Origin: an uncultured Collinsella sp.
GTDB taxonomy: Bacteria > Actinomycetota > Coriobacteriia > Coriobacteriales > Coriobacteriaceae
Reading direction: 5' to 3'
Length of the DNA stretch: 64,000 bases
Assembly: GCA_900541015.1 (NCBI GenBank)
Contig: UQIB01000001.1
Span: 87,776 to 151,775 of the forward strand
In this document: piece after piece, positions 17,131 to 25,107 of the stretch
Numbering within the stretch: the first letter of the stretch is position 1
Layout: every line of letters begins with the position of its first letter
Notes under the pieces: generated by a model
The model's input: only the letters and a program-made list of their open reading frames with translations
The model's database searches: none
Told to the model about the DNA's origin: nothing
Translations under genes and position numbers: made by a program

Positions 17131-18480
17131 ATGGATACACCGTTGGGCTCCGTGCTCTACATCACCCTCGGGTGCGCTAAGAACGAGGTTGACACCGACC
17201 GCATGCGTTCTCTTTTGACCGCCGCGGGCTACGAGGAGGCATTCGACCCGCAGGATGCCGATATCGCCATCGTCAATACTTGCTCGTTCCTCGCCTCCGC
17301 AACGTCCGAGAGCATCGAGACCACGCTCGAGCTCGCCAACGAGGTTCAGGACGGCGTTCGTTCTTGCCCCATCGTCATGTGCGGCTGCGTGCCGTCGCGC
17401 TATGGCGATGACCTGCCTGACGAGCTGCCCGAGGTCGCTGCCTTTGTGAAGGCCGACGAGGAGGACGGCATCGTGGCGGTCATCGATGGCGTGCTGGGTG
17501 TCGAGCGTGAGATTGCAGCCTATATCCCGCAGGTCAAACGTACCGTCGAGGGTGCTGTCGCCTACGTCAAGATTTCCGATGGCTGCAACCGCTTCTGCAG
17601 CTTCTGCATGATTCCCTACATCCGCGGCCGCTATCATTCGCGCAATTCCGAGAGCATCATCTCCGAGGTGCGCGACCTGGTTGCCGGCGGTGTGCGCGAG
17701 ATCGTGCTGATCGGCCAGGACACGGGCATCTGGGGTACCGACTTTGCCGACGAGGACGTCGCCGATGGCTCGCCGCGCAATCTGGCGCAGCTGCTGCGTG
17801 CCGTCGCCGAGGCCGTGCGCCCGCACAACGTCTGGGTCCGCGTGCTCTATCTGCAGCCCGAGGGCATGACTGACGAACTCATCGAGACGATTCGCGATAC
17901 GCCCGAGGTGCTGCCCTATATCGATATCCCCGTGCAGCACTGCGACGCGCGCATCCTTAAGGCCATGCGTCGCTCCGGTTCGCGCCAGGAGCTCGAGGAT
18001 CTGTTCCGCGACCTTCGCGAGCGCATCCCCGGCATCGTGATTCGTTCCACGGCCATGGTCGGCTTCCCGACCGAGACCGACGACGAGTTCCGCGATCTTA
18101 TCGACTTTATGGACACCGTCGGCTTTGACTACACGAGTGTCTTTGCCTACTCGCAGGAGGAGGGCAGCCTGGCCGCTAAGATGGAGGGTCAGGTCGACGA
18201 AGAGGTCAAGCTCGAGCGCGCCCAGGAGGCCATGGACCTGGCCGAGTCGCTCGGTTTTGCCGCCACCGCCGCACATGTGGGCGAGCGCGCCCAGGTAATC
18301 GTCGACGGTATCGAAGAGACCGAGGATGGCGCCGAGCTGATCGGCCATGCCTGGTTCCAGGCGCCCGATTCCGATGGCGCGGTGCATCTGGACGCCAGCG
18401 AGGCGTCCGTGGGCGATATTCTGACCGTCGAGTTTACCGATAGCTTCTGCTATGAGCTTATCGGTCATGTTGTGGAGTAG
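17131..18480 (+). CDS. rimO: Ribosomal protein S12 methylthiotransferase RimO
   Basis: Radical SAM enzyme that methylthiolates Asp88 (E. coli numbering) of ribosomal protein S12. The 449 residues show the N-terminal cluster cysteines (ITLGCAKNEVDTD, NTCSFL, CGCVPSRY), the radical SAM triad in CNRFCSFCMIPYIRGRYHSR, and a C-terminal TRAM domain. CAKNxVD and the IRGRYHSR sequence distinguish it from MiaB and MtaB. The start at 17131 is preceded by GAAAGGA at 17111-17117. pgsA follows after 9 bases. Confidence 0.95.
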   Translation: MDTPLGSVLYITLGCAKNEVDTDRMRSLLTAAGYEEAFDPQDADIAIVNTCSFLASATSESIETTLELANEVQDGVRSCPIVMCGCVPSRYGDDLPDELPEVAAFVKADEEDGIVAVIDGVLGVEREIAAYIPQVKRTVEGAVAYVKISDGCNRFCSFCMIPYIRGRYHSRNSESIISEVRDLVAGGVREIVLIGQDTGIWGTDFADEDVADGSPRNLAQLLRAVAEAVRPHNVWVRVLYLQPEGMTDELIETIRDTPEVLPYIDIPVQHCDARILKAMRRSGSRQELEDLFRDLRERIPGIVIRSTAMVGFPTETDDEFRDLIDFMDTVGFDYTSVFAYSQEEGSLAAKMEGQVDEEVKLERAQEAMDLAESLGFAATAAHVGERAQVIVDGIEETEDGAELIGHAWFQAPDSDGAVHLDASEASVGDILTVEFTDSFCYELIGHVVE

Positions 18481-18489
18481 GAGAGCGTC

Positions 18490-19128
18490 GTGGCTAACGA
18501 GAGTAATAAGGAACTGACGAGTGTCTGGACGCCCGCCAACATCGTGACGTGCGTTCGCATCGTCTTTATCCCGGTGTTCATGATTGTGTCGGCGCTTTCT
18601 CACACGAGTGTTGCCGGTACGGATTGGAGCATCTTCGACGGCCCGCTCGCCGCTGCTGCCTTCATTCTGTATGTGATCCTGTCGTGCACCGATAAGGTCG
18701 ACGGTTATCTGGCGCGTTCGCGCAACGAGATCACCGACTTCGGTAAGTTCTTGGACCCCATCGCCGATAAGCTGCTCGTGTTCTCGGCCCTGCTGCTGTT
18801 CTTGGATTTTGGCGCGGTGACCGTGTGGTCCGTGTTCATTATCCTGTTCCGTGAGCTTCTGGTGAGCGCCCTTCGCATGGTCGCGAGTGCGGCCGGTGTG
18901 GTCGTTGCGGCCGATAAGCTCGGCAAGTATAAGACGGCAACCACGATGGTCTCCATTTGCGGTTACCTGTGCGTTTTTGCTATGGCCGGCTTGCACCTTG
19001 GCCCGGTGGCGCTGACGCTCGGCATCTACTCGGTGTCGCGCTTCCTGTACGCCGTTGCCGTTGTCCTGACCGTTATCTCGGGCGCCCAGTACTTCTGGAA
19101 CTGCCGCAAGATCGTCTTTTCGGTCTAG
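18490..19128 (+). CDS. pgsA: CDP-diacylglycerol-glycerol-3-phosphate 3-phosphatidyltransferase
   Basis: Makes phosphatidylglycerol phosphate from CDP-diacylglycerol and glycerol-3-phosphate in the membrane. The 212 residues carry the CDP-alcohol phosphotransferase motif D-x2-DG-x2-AR-x8-G-x3-D-x3-D, seen in DKVDGYLARSRNEITDFGKF followed by LDPIADK. About five hydrophobic segments are present. It starts at GTG 18490 behind AGGAGAG (18479-18485). A divergent second family member is encoded at 39337-40041. The rimO-pgsA-cinA-recA order is common in Gram-positive genomes. Confidence 0.93.
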   Translation: MANESNKELTSVWTPANIVTCVRIVFIPVFMIVSALSHTSVAGTDWSIFDGPLAAAAFILYVILSCTDKVDGYLARSRNEITDFGKFLDPIADKLLVFSALLLFLDFGAVTVWSVFIILFRELLVSALRMVASAAGVVVAADKLGKYKTATTMVSICGYLCVFAMAGLHLGPVALTLGIYSVSRFLYAVAVVLTVISGAQYFWNCRKIVFSV

Positions 19129-19140
19129 GTCCTGGTGGGT

Positions 19141-19671
19141 ATGACGGACTCTTTTGAGCAGATTTCCGCACATAACGAGGAGCTGGCGCGTGATATTGTC
19201 GAGCGCGCGAGCGCTCGGGGCGTGACTGTTTCGACGGCTGAGTCGCTGACGGCGGGTATGATCGCCTCGACGATTGCCGATATCCCGGGCGCCTCGGCGG
19301 TGCTGCGTGGCGGTGCGGTGACCTATTGCGATGAGATTAAGCATCGTGTTCTTGGTGTTGAGCAGGAGACGCTCGACCGCTATACCGCGGTGTCGCATCA
19401 GACCGCGCGCGAGATGGCGGTGGGTTCGCTGGAGCTGTACCAGAGCGATATTGCAGTGAGCGCAACGGGTTATGCCGGCCCCGGCGGTGGCACTGAGGAC
19501 GATCCGGCGGGCACTTTCTATATTGGCTGGGCGCATCGTTCCGCCGATGGGGGCGTGCCGGTCGTGGACTCTGTGCGCTGCCACTATGAGGGTGACCGTT
19601 CGTGTGTTCGTGCCCATGCGGTCACGGAGGCATTGGGTCGCATTGCCCTTGTGCTCAACTCTATGGAATAG
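19141..19671 (+). CDS. cinA: CinA C-terminal-type nicotinamide-nucleotide amidohydrolase
   Basis: The 176-residue protein matches only the C-terminal half of CinA (PncC), which deamidates NMN to nicotinate mononucleotide. Its signature is TAESLTAGMIASTIADIPGA, then GGAVTYCDEIKHRVLGV and SATGYAGPGGG. The N-terminal molybdopterin-binding-like half of long CinA is absent. I used ATG 19141, though GTG 19135 is possible and neither has a strong ribosome binding site. It sits 12 bases after pgsA and just before recA, the usual cinA-recA neighbourhood, here separated by a terminator and the recA promoter. Confidence 0.88.
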   Translation: MTDSFEQISAHNEELARDIVERASARGVTVSTAESLTAGMIASTIADIPGASAVLRGGAVTYCDEIKHRVLGVEQETLDRYTAVSHQTAREMAVGSLELYQSDIAVSATGYAGPGGGTEDDPAGTFYIGWAHRSADGGVPVVDSVRCHYEGDRSCVRAHAVTEALGRIALVLNSME

Positions 19672-19678
19672 ACGTGTT

Positions 19679-19702
19679 TTAAGGGGCCTCCGAGCCCCTT
19701 AA
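19679..19702. terminator. Palindromic terminator-like hairpin after cinA
   Basis: TTAAGGGGC (19679-19687) and GCCCCTTAA (19694-19702) form a perfect 9-bp stem around a 6-base loop. No long T tract follows, so termination may be partial. It marks the end of the cinA unit before the recA regulatory region. Confidence 0.6.
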
Positions 19703-19778
19703 TTGTGGAGATAGGGACCTTAGGCTCATTTGGCGTTTGTGCTGGTTGTAGATGTATTTTTGCCTGCCTTGTTCATAT

Positions 19779-19839
19779 TTGGTCCTTTGTGGTCAAGCAT
19801 TTGGTCAGTGTTTGGTCGGCGTTTGGTTGGGTTTTGGAA
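19779..19839 (+). repeat. Six helically phased TTGGTC-like repeats upstream of recA
   Basis: TTGGTC or a one- to two-base variant begins at 19779, 19789 (GTGGTC), 19801, 19812, 19823 (TTGGTT) and 19834 (TTGGAA). The steps are 10, 12, 11, 11 and 11 bases, about one helical turn each. The array ends about 30 bases upstream of the recA -35 element. Such phasing suggests a protein-binding array or curved DNA; no known regulator was recognised. A short open frame at 19705-19914 spans it but has no family features. Confidence 0.6.
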
Positions 19840-19869
19840 AGACCGCCTGCATATGATTGGCCTGAACGG

Positions 19870-19898
19870 TTGACCACGAACAGCCGTTCGTTTATTAT
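19870..19898 (+). promoter_or_regulatory. recA: recA promoter with SOS (LexA) box in the spacer
   Basis: The -35 TTGACC (19870-19875) and -10 TATTAT (19893-19898) are separated by 17 bases. Inside the spacer CGAAC-AGCC-GTTCG (19877-19890) is an exact match to the Gram-positive SOS box. LexA bound there would block RNA polymerase directly. The predicted transcript begins near 19905 and leaves a leader of about 25 bases before recA. Confidence 0.85.
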
Positions 19899-19928
19899 CG
19901 ATGCAGGTTGTTAAGAGGAGGGCTATTC

Positions 19929-21077
19929 ATGGCCAAGAATTCAGGTCCCGTACGTACCGTTCATGCTCGCACGACGGGTAAAGAGCGCGATGAGATGATC
20001 GCCACCACCAAGGCCGAGATCGAGAAGAAATTCGGCCAGGGTTCCATCATGAGGTACGGCGACGGTGGCCCCGAGCTCGAGGTCGAGGCCATCCCTACGG
20101 GTGCTCTGGCACTCGATGCCGCACTGGGTATCGGCGGCGTGCCGCGCGGCCGTATCGTCGAGATTTACGGTCCCGAGTCCTCCGGTAAGACGACGCTTTC
20201 GCTCGAGATCCTGGCCGAGGCCCAGGCAATGGGTGGCGTTGTGGCATTTATCGATGCCGAGCATGCGCTCGATCCCACGTATGCCGCGCGCATCGGCGTG
20301 GATATCGACGAGGTGCTCATTTCCCAGCCCGATACGGGTGAGCAGGCGCTCGAGATCGTTGACATGCTTGTGCGTTCCGGCGCCATCGATGCCATCGTTG
20401 TCGACTCCGTCGCCGCGCTGACCCCGCGTGCCGAGATCGAGGGAGAAATCGGCGACACTACGGTCGGTCTTCAGGCTCGCCTGATGAGCCAGGCGCTCCG
20501 CAAGCTCGCCGGCTCGCTGTCTAAGTCCAACACGACGTGCATCTTCATTAACCAGCTGCGTGAGAAGATCGGCGTCATGTTCGGCAACCCCGAGACTACG
20601 ACGGGCGGCCGCGCCCTTAAGTTCTTCTCTTCGGTGCGTATCGACATTCGCCGTATCGACAGCATTAAGCTTAAGGACGAGGTTATCGGTAACCGCGTGC
20701 GCGCCAAGGTCGTTAAGAACAAGGTGGCAGCTCCGTTCCGTTCTGCTGAGTTCGACATCATGTACGGTACGGGCATCTCTAAGGAGGGCTCAATTCTGGA
20801 CATGGCAGTCGAGTGCGGCATCTGCAAGAAGATGGGCTCCTGGTTTGCCTATGGCGAGGACAAGCTCGGCAACGGTCGCGAGGCCGCCAAGGCGTTCCTG
20901 CGCGAACACCCCGATTGCGCCGATGAGATTGAGCATAAGGTCCGCCTTGCCTGCGGACTTGAGTTTGATGACGATGCTCCGTCCGAGGTCGAGCTGACCG
21001 ATCAGCCTGCGCCTGAGGAGTTTGACGAGCTTTACGCCATCGATGGTTCCGCCATGCTCGATGATGACGACGAGTAG
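19929..21077 (+). CDS. recA: Recombinase RecA
   Basis: DNA strand-exchange protein and co-protease for LexA self-cleavage. It has 382 residues with Walker A GPESSGKTT at about residues 81-89, Walker B VVDSVAAL, the DNA-binding loops (EIGDTTVGLQARLMSQALRK; NPETTTGGRAL) and an acidic tail ending DDDDE. ATG 19929 has GAGGAGG (19915-19921); the in-frame upstream start at 19908 precedes that site and is rejected. It is under LexA control by the SOS box in its promoter and is followed by recX, its modulator. Confidence 0.97.
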   Translation: MAKNSGPVRTVHARTTGKERDEMIATTKAEIEKKFGQGSIMRYGDGGPELEVEAIPTGALALDAALGIGGVPRGRIVEIYGPESSGKTTLSLEILAEAQAMGGVVAFIDAEHALDPTYAARIGVDIDEVLISQPDTGEQALEIVDMLVRSGAIDAIVVDSVAALTPRAEIEGEIGDTTVGLQARLMSQALRKLAGSLSKSNTTCIFINQLREKIGVMFGNPETTTGGRALKFFSSVRIDIRRIDSIKLKDEVIGNRVRAKVVKNKVAAPFRSAEFDIMYGTGISKEGSILDMAVECGICKKMGSWFAYGEDKLGNGREAAKAFLREHPDCADEIEHKVRLACGLEFDDDAPSEVELTDQPAPEEFDELYAIDGSAMLDDDDE

Positions 21078-21088
21078 CGGTTACGCTC

Positions 21089-21781
21089 ATGTCGTATACG
21101 GTGACCGAGGCCACGGTCGTCTTTCCCGATAAGAAGGCGGCCTCCTCGTTCTCGAGCGGGTATGCGTCCAAAAAGCCTTGCGCACATATCGATTGTGAGC
21201 TTGAGGGCGGTTTTGAGCGGTCCATTTGGATTCCCGTGCGGGTCGCGCGGCTGTATGTCAAAAACCGCCCCGATCTTCCCTGTGATTGGGACAACTTCCG
21301 TGAGACGGTGCAGCTCATTGAGCGTAAATGTGCACTTACCATGGTGACCGAGATGTTATCGCGCCGCGACCATGCGACGGGTGAGGTCCGTGACAAGCTG
21401 GCTCGCTACGGCTTTCACCAGCCTGCGATCGATTTCGCCGTCGAGCGCGCCACCGAGTATCGCTTTTTAGACGAGAGCCGCTTTTGCTCGTACTTTATCG
21501 AGGAGCGCAAGCGGCGCGGTTGGGGACAGCGCAAAATCGAGACCGAGCTCAAGCGCCGTCATGTCGTGCTCGATGACATTCCCGGTTATCCCGAGGATTA
21601 TTTTGCCGTCGAAGACGATTTGGCGCGTGCGTCAGCCCTGCTCGCCAAGCGGCGTGTTCCAGAGACGCGCGGATTCGAAAAACTGGTTCGGTTTTTGATG
21701 GGCAAGGGCTTCTCGTATCACATCGCCGCCGACGCCGTTAAGGCACGTCTCGATGCCGAACGCGAGGAATGTGCGGTTTAG
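21089..21781 (+). CDS. recX: Regulatory protein RecX
   Basis: Modulates RecA filaments. The 230 residues show the RecX three-helix repeats: MLSRRDHATGEVRDKLARYG, then FLDESRFCSYFIEERKRRGW and KIETELKRRHV. An N-terminal region of about 80 residues with FPDKKAASSFSSGYASKK is longer than in the minimal RecX of E. coli, as in other Gram-positives. It starts 11 bases after recA and is expected to share the SOS-controlled transcript. Confidence 0.88.
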   Translation: MSYTVTEATVVFPDKKAASSFSSGYASKKPCAHIDCELEGGFERSIWIPVRVARLYVKNRPDLPCDWDNFRETVQLIERKCALTMVTEMLSRRDHATGEVRDKLARYGFHQPAIDFAVERATEYRFLDESRFCSYFIEERKRRGWGQRKIETELKRRHVVLDDIPGYPEDYFAVEDDLARASALLAKRRVPETRGFEKLVRFLMGKGFSYHIAADAVKARLDAEREECAV

Positions 21782-21795
21782 GCGTATGCGTTTTG

Positions 21796-21838
21796 TGGCC
21801 CTGCCGTTCACCGTGTTTTAGCCGCCGTGCCGGGGCCA
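21796..21838 (+). terminator. Possible terminator after recX
   Basis: TGGCCCTG (21796-21803) pairs with 21831-21838 (ending GGGGCCA) across a long 27-base loop, followed by TTTATTT. The stem is short and the loop long, so the call is tentative. Confidence 0.35.
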
Positions 21839-21843
21839 TTTAT

Positions 21844-21872
21844 TTGACAGTTGTTGTGGTTCAACGTACGAT
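21844..21872 (+). promoter_or_regulatory. rny: Promoter of rny
   Basis: A consensus -35 TTGACA (21844-21849) and a -10 TACGAT (21867-21872) are 17 bases apart in the recX-rny gap. The predicted leader of about 160 bases includes the hairpin at 21978-22003. Confidence 0.6.
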
Positions 21873-21977
21873 AAACACTGTCATTTGCTTTGTGATATGT
21901 GCTCATCTGTGATGAGTTTGTTTATATGTTTATCTGTATCCGACCCGCATAAGCTGCGCCCATATTACTCAAATGTC

Positions 21978-22003
21978 GCGAGCCGTTCGTAAGGACGGTT
22001 CGC
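21978..22003 (+). promoter_or_regulatory. rny: Leader hairpin upstream of rny
   Basis: GCGAGCCGT (21978-21986) pairs with ACGGTTCGC (21995-22003), 9 bp with one G-T pair, followed by TTTGTTG. It could be an attenuator or a processing site in the rny leader. It lies downstream of the predicted promoter, so it is not simply the recX terminator. Confidence 0.4.
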
Positions 22004-22038
22004 TTTGTTGTGTAACGAATCCATAAAAAGGAGTGAGC

Positions 22039-23589
22039 ATGCCTATCATCGCAGCGTTCGTTGGCATCGTTTTGGGTGCCATCGCCGCCATTGCCTACAT
22101 GCGCACCGCCAAGCAGGGTAGTCTTCACGAGGCCGACGAAAAGATCCAGTCGGCACACGCACAGGCTGAGTCCCTGATCGGTGATGCTAAGCGTCAGGCC
22201 GAGACCCTCAAAAAAGAGGCTCTGCTCGAGGCTAAAGAGGAGATCATCAAGAACAAGCAGGCCGCCGAGGCCGAGGACAAGCAGCGTAAGAGTGAGATTC
22301 GTACGCTCGAGAACCGTGTGATGCAGCGCGAGGAGTCCCTTGATCGCCGAAACGACGCTCTCGACAAGCGTGAGCACCAGCTGTCTAGCCAGGCCGGTCA
22401 GGTCGAGAAGCGCTCCCGCGAGCTTGAGGAGCTCTGCGCCAAACAGACCTCCGAGCTCGAGCGTATCGCCGACCTGACCCGCGAGGACGCCCACAAGGAG
22501 CTCCTCGATAAGGTTCGCGGCGAGGTCACCCACGAGGCTGCCACGATCATTCGCGAGTCCGAGCAGCAGGTTCGCGCCGAGTGCCACAAGACCGCCCAGG
22601 AGATTCTGTCCCTGGCGATTCAGCGCTGCGCTGCCGACCACACTGCCGAGGTCACCGTTACCTCCGTGCATATTCCCTCTGATGACCTCAAGGGCCGTAT
22701 CATCGGTCGCGAGGGTCGCAACATCCGGACCTTCGAGCAGGTTTCCGGCGTCAACCTCGTGATCGACGACACGCCCGAGACCGTTGTTCTTTCGAGCTTC
22801 GACCCGGTCCGTCGTGAGACCGCCCGTGTTGCCCTCGAGAACCTCATCGCCGACGGCCGCATTCACCCCGCCCGCATCGAGGAGATGTATCACAAGGCTG
22901 CCGACCTGGTTCAGCAGCGCGTGCGCGAGGCTGGCGAGCAGGCTGCCTTCGATACCGGCATCCACGATCTGCATCCCGAGATCGTCAAGACCCTTGGTGC
23001 CCTGCGCTACCGTACCTCGTTTGGCCAGAACGTTCTTCAGCACTCCCTCGAGGTCTCTGATCTGTGCGGCGTGATGGCTTCCGAGCTTGGCCTTGACGTT
23101 GTGACCGCCAAGCGCGCCGGCCTGCTGCACGACCTGGGCAAGGCAATCGACCACGACGTCGAGGGCCCGCATGCCGTCATCGGCGCCGAGCTTGCCCGCC
23201 GTTACGGCGAGAAGCCCGTTATCGTCCACGCTATCGAGGCTCACCATGCCGATGTCGACCCCAACACGGTGCTCGATGTCCTGGTACAGGCCGCCGATGC
23301 CGTCTCTGCCTCTCGCCCCGGTGCCCGTCGCGAGTCTGCCGAGAACTACATCAAGCGTCTTGAGAAGCTCGAGGAGATCGCCAACTCCCATGACGGTGTC
23401 GAGCGTACCTATGCCATGCAGGCTGGTCGTGAGGTCCACGTCATGGTTCAGCCGGACAAGATCTCCGATGCCCAGTCCACGGTCCTGGCTCACGATATCG
23501 CCCATCAGATCGAGGAAGAGATGGAGTATCCCGGTCAGGTGCGCGTCGTCGTGATTCGCGAGAGCCGCGCTGTCGATATCGCTAAATAA
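22039..23589 (+). CDS. rny: Ribonuclease Y
   Basis: Membrane-tethered endoribonuclease that initiates mRNA decay in many Gram-positives. The 516 residues have one N-terminal transmembrane helix (FVGIVLGAIAAIAYM), a long Glu/Lys/Gln-rich coiled coil (residues 25-180), a KH domain (LKGRIIGREGRNIRTFEQVS) and an HD domain (HSLEVSDLCG, HDLGKAIDHD). ATG 22039 follows AAAAGGAG (22026-22033). Having both RNase Y and RNase J is typical of Firmicutes and Coriobacteriia. The next gene begins two bases after its stop. Confidence 0.95.
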   Translation: MPIIAAFVGIVLGAIAAIAYMRTAKQGSLHEADEKIQSAHAQAESLIGDAKRQAETLKKEALLEAKEEIIKNKQAAEAEDKQRKSEIRTLENRVMQREESLDRRNDALDKREHQLSSQAGQVEKRSRELEELCAKQTSELERIADLTREDAHKELLDKVRGEVTHEAATIIRESEQQVRAECHKTAQEILSLAIQRCAADHTAEVTVTSVHIPSDDLKGRIIGREGRNIRTFEQVSGVNLVIDDTPETVVLSSFDPVRRETARVALENLIADGRIHPARIEEMYHKAADLVQQRVREAGEQAAFDTGIHDLHPEIVKTLGALRYRTSFGQNVLQHSLEVSDLCGVMASELGLDVVTAKRAGLLHDLGKAIDHDVEGPHAVIGAELARRYGEKPVIVHAIEAHHADVDPNTVLDVLVQAADAVSASRPGARRESAENYIKRLEKLEEIANSHDGVERTYAMQAGREVHVMVQPDKISDAQSTVLAHDIAHQIEEEMEYPGQVRVVVIRESRAVDIAK

Positions 23590-23590
23590 C

Positions 23591-24676
23591 ATGAGCGACG
23601 CGAACGAGCTCATCTCATTTATCGCGTCGATGTCGGGGGAGGGCAACCTTCGCGTCGAGGAGAACCTTGGCGAGGGGTATGTCCGCCTCCGCGTTTCGGA
23701 GGCCGAGCGGCGCCAGGCAAAGCACGACATTCAGCATGTCGAGGATATCGTCATCGAAATGCTCCGTAATGCCCGCGATGCCGGCGCCGACAAAGTCTAT
23801 CTCGCCACGACCAAGGAAGATGGCGTCCGCACGCTTGTCTTTCTGGATAACGGTTCGGGCGTTCCGCAGGATATGCAAGAGCGAATCTTCGATGCCCGCG
23901 TTACCTCCAAGCTCGAGAGCATGAAGATGGACCGTTGGGGCGTTCACGGTCGTGGCATGGCATTGTTTTCGATCAAGCAGAACACCGACGATGCCCGTGT
24001 GGTCACGTCAGGTGTCGACCTTGGCTCGGCCTTTAAGGTGAGCGTTGCGGCCGATCGCCTCAGTGAGCGTGCCGATCAGTCCAGCTGGCCCCAGGCCGTC
24101 AAGGATGAGGACGGACGTTATGTCTGTGCTCGCGGCCCGCATAATATTATTCGCGCTGCTTGTGAGTTTGCGCTCGAGGAGTTGCGTGGTTGCGATGTCT
24201 ATCTTGGTTCTCCGTCTGAGATTGCCGCGACCCTTTATGCTCAGGCGTCAAGTAGGCTCGATACGTCTCGTCTCCTGTTTATTGATGACGAGAGCGAGCT
24301 TCCGGTTGTCGACCGTTTAGGCCTTGCCTCTGATGCCGAGGACTTTATCCGTATTTGTTCGGGTTTGGGTCTTGAGATGTCCGAGCGCACGGCCCATCGC
24401 ATTTTGGCAGGGCAGATTAAGCCCGTTCGCGGTGTGACCGCGCGTCTGCTGCGCGAGCGTGATTCGTCCTCGCATGCGCCGGCTCCTGTCGATCTCGCGA
24501 AGGATCGTCGCGGGCTACGTATTGCCAAGGATGACATGGCACAGTTTTCGCGTGCTGTGGAGCGCGACTTTAATGATCTTGCCGCCCGGTACTATCTCAA
24601 CCTTTGCGGCGACCCAAAGATTCGTGTTTCGCGTGATCGAATCACTGTGACTTTCGATCTTGCCAAAGAGGAATAG
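23591..24676 (+). CDS. GHKL-type ATP-binding protein of unknown function
   Basis: The 361 residues carry an N-terminal Hsp90/histidine-kinase/MutL-type ATPase fold: N-box EMLRNARDAGAD, G1 box DNGSGVP and G2 box GVHGRGMALFSI. There is no HisKA, receiver or transmembrane domain, so it is not an ordinary sensor kinase. The C-terminal 200 residues were not recognised. It starts one base after rny with no clear ribosome binding site of its own, which suggests translational coupling and hence a functional tie to RNase Y. spoVS follows. What it acts on cannot be read from the sequence; a clamp-like ATPase is possible. Confidence 0.75.
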   Translation: MSDANELISFIASMSGEGNLRVEENLGEGYVRLRVSEAERRQAKHDIQHVEDIVIEMLRNARDAGADKVYLATTKEDGVRTLVFLDNGSGVPQDMQERIFDARVTSKLESMKMDRWGVHGRGMALFSIKQNTDDARVVTSGVDLGSAFKVSVAADRLSERADQSSWPQAVKDEDGRYVCARGPHNIIRAACEFALEELRGCDVYLGSPSEIAATLYAQASSRLDTSRLLFIDDESELPVVDRLGLASDAEDFIRICSGLGLEMSERTAHRILAGQIKPVRGVTARLLRERDSSSHAPAPVDLAKDRRGLRIAKDDMAQFSRAVERDFNDLAARYYLNLCGDPKIRVSRDRITVTFDLAKEE

Positions 24677-24682
24677 TGCCTT

Positions 24683-24700
24683 TACCGAGTCCACTCGGTA
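24683..24700. promoter_or_regulatory. 18-bp palindrome upstream of spoVS
   Basis: TACCGAGT-CC-ACTCGGTA is a perfect inverted repeat with a two-base centre. Its end overlaps TACGAT (24699-24704), the same hexamer as the predicted rny -10. The upstream -35 is poor. It may be an operator over a spoVS promoter or a small terminator for the preceding gene. Confidence 0.4.
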
Positions 24701-24750
24701 CGATACAGTTATTGCAGTTAAAACGTACTTTTAAACGCAGGAGTTTCTTC

Positions 24751-25068
24751 ATGGATTGCCTGAAGGTATCAAGCAAATCATCGCCCGCGTCCGTTGCCGG
24801 CGCCATCGCCGGCATGGTCAAGGATGGTGTACCCGTCAACATCCAGTGTGTCGGCGCCGGTGCTGTCAACCAGGCCATTAAGGCCGTTGCCATCGCGCGC
24901 GGTTTTTTGATCCCAACTGGTTTTGATATTTCCTGCGCGCCCGTGTTCTCCGACATCCTCATTAACGGGGAGTCGCGCACGGCCATCCGCCTTTCTATCT
25001 ACGTTCACCAGATCAATCGAGCTGCTATGGATAACGTCGTCATGGATGATGTTAAGCCTGTGGCATAG
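24751..25068 (+). CDS. spoVS: Stage V sporulation protein S (SpoVS)-like
   Basis: Small Alba-like protein of 105 residues, with KVSSKSSPASVAGAIAGMVK at the start, then NQAIKAVAIARGFL and INGESRTAIRLSIYVHQ. In Bacillus SpoVS affects sporulation and septation, but the family also occurs in non-sporulating Thermus, Deinococcus and Coriobacteriia, where it probably binds nucleic acid. ATG 24751 follows GCAGGAG. The product extends about 18 residues past the usual 86. The position beside rny suggests a link to RNA metabolism or cell division; this is inference. Confidence 0.88.
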   Translation: MDCLKVSSKSSPASVAGAIAGMVKDGVPVNIQCVGAGAVNQAIKAVAIARGFLIPTGFDISCAPVFSDILINGESRTAIRLSIYVHQINRAAMDNVVMDDVKPVA

Positions 25069-25107
25069 CTTCTGCTTGCCTCGTTTCGCTCCCCAACGTT
25101 AGGACTT

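Noticed and set aside
16576..19617. Very long minus-strand open frame opposite yajQ, rimO, pgsA and cinA
   Set aside because: The plus strand encodes four clear proteins with conserved motifs; the antisense frame is a composition artefact rich in His, Arg and Gly.
19705..19914. Short open frame between cinA and recA
   Set aside because: It covers the phased repeats and the recA promoter, lacks a ribosome binding site and has no family features.
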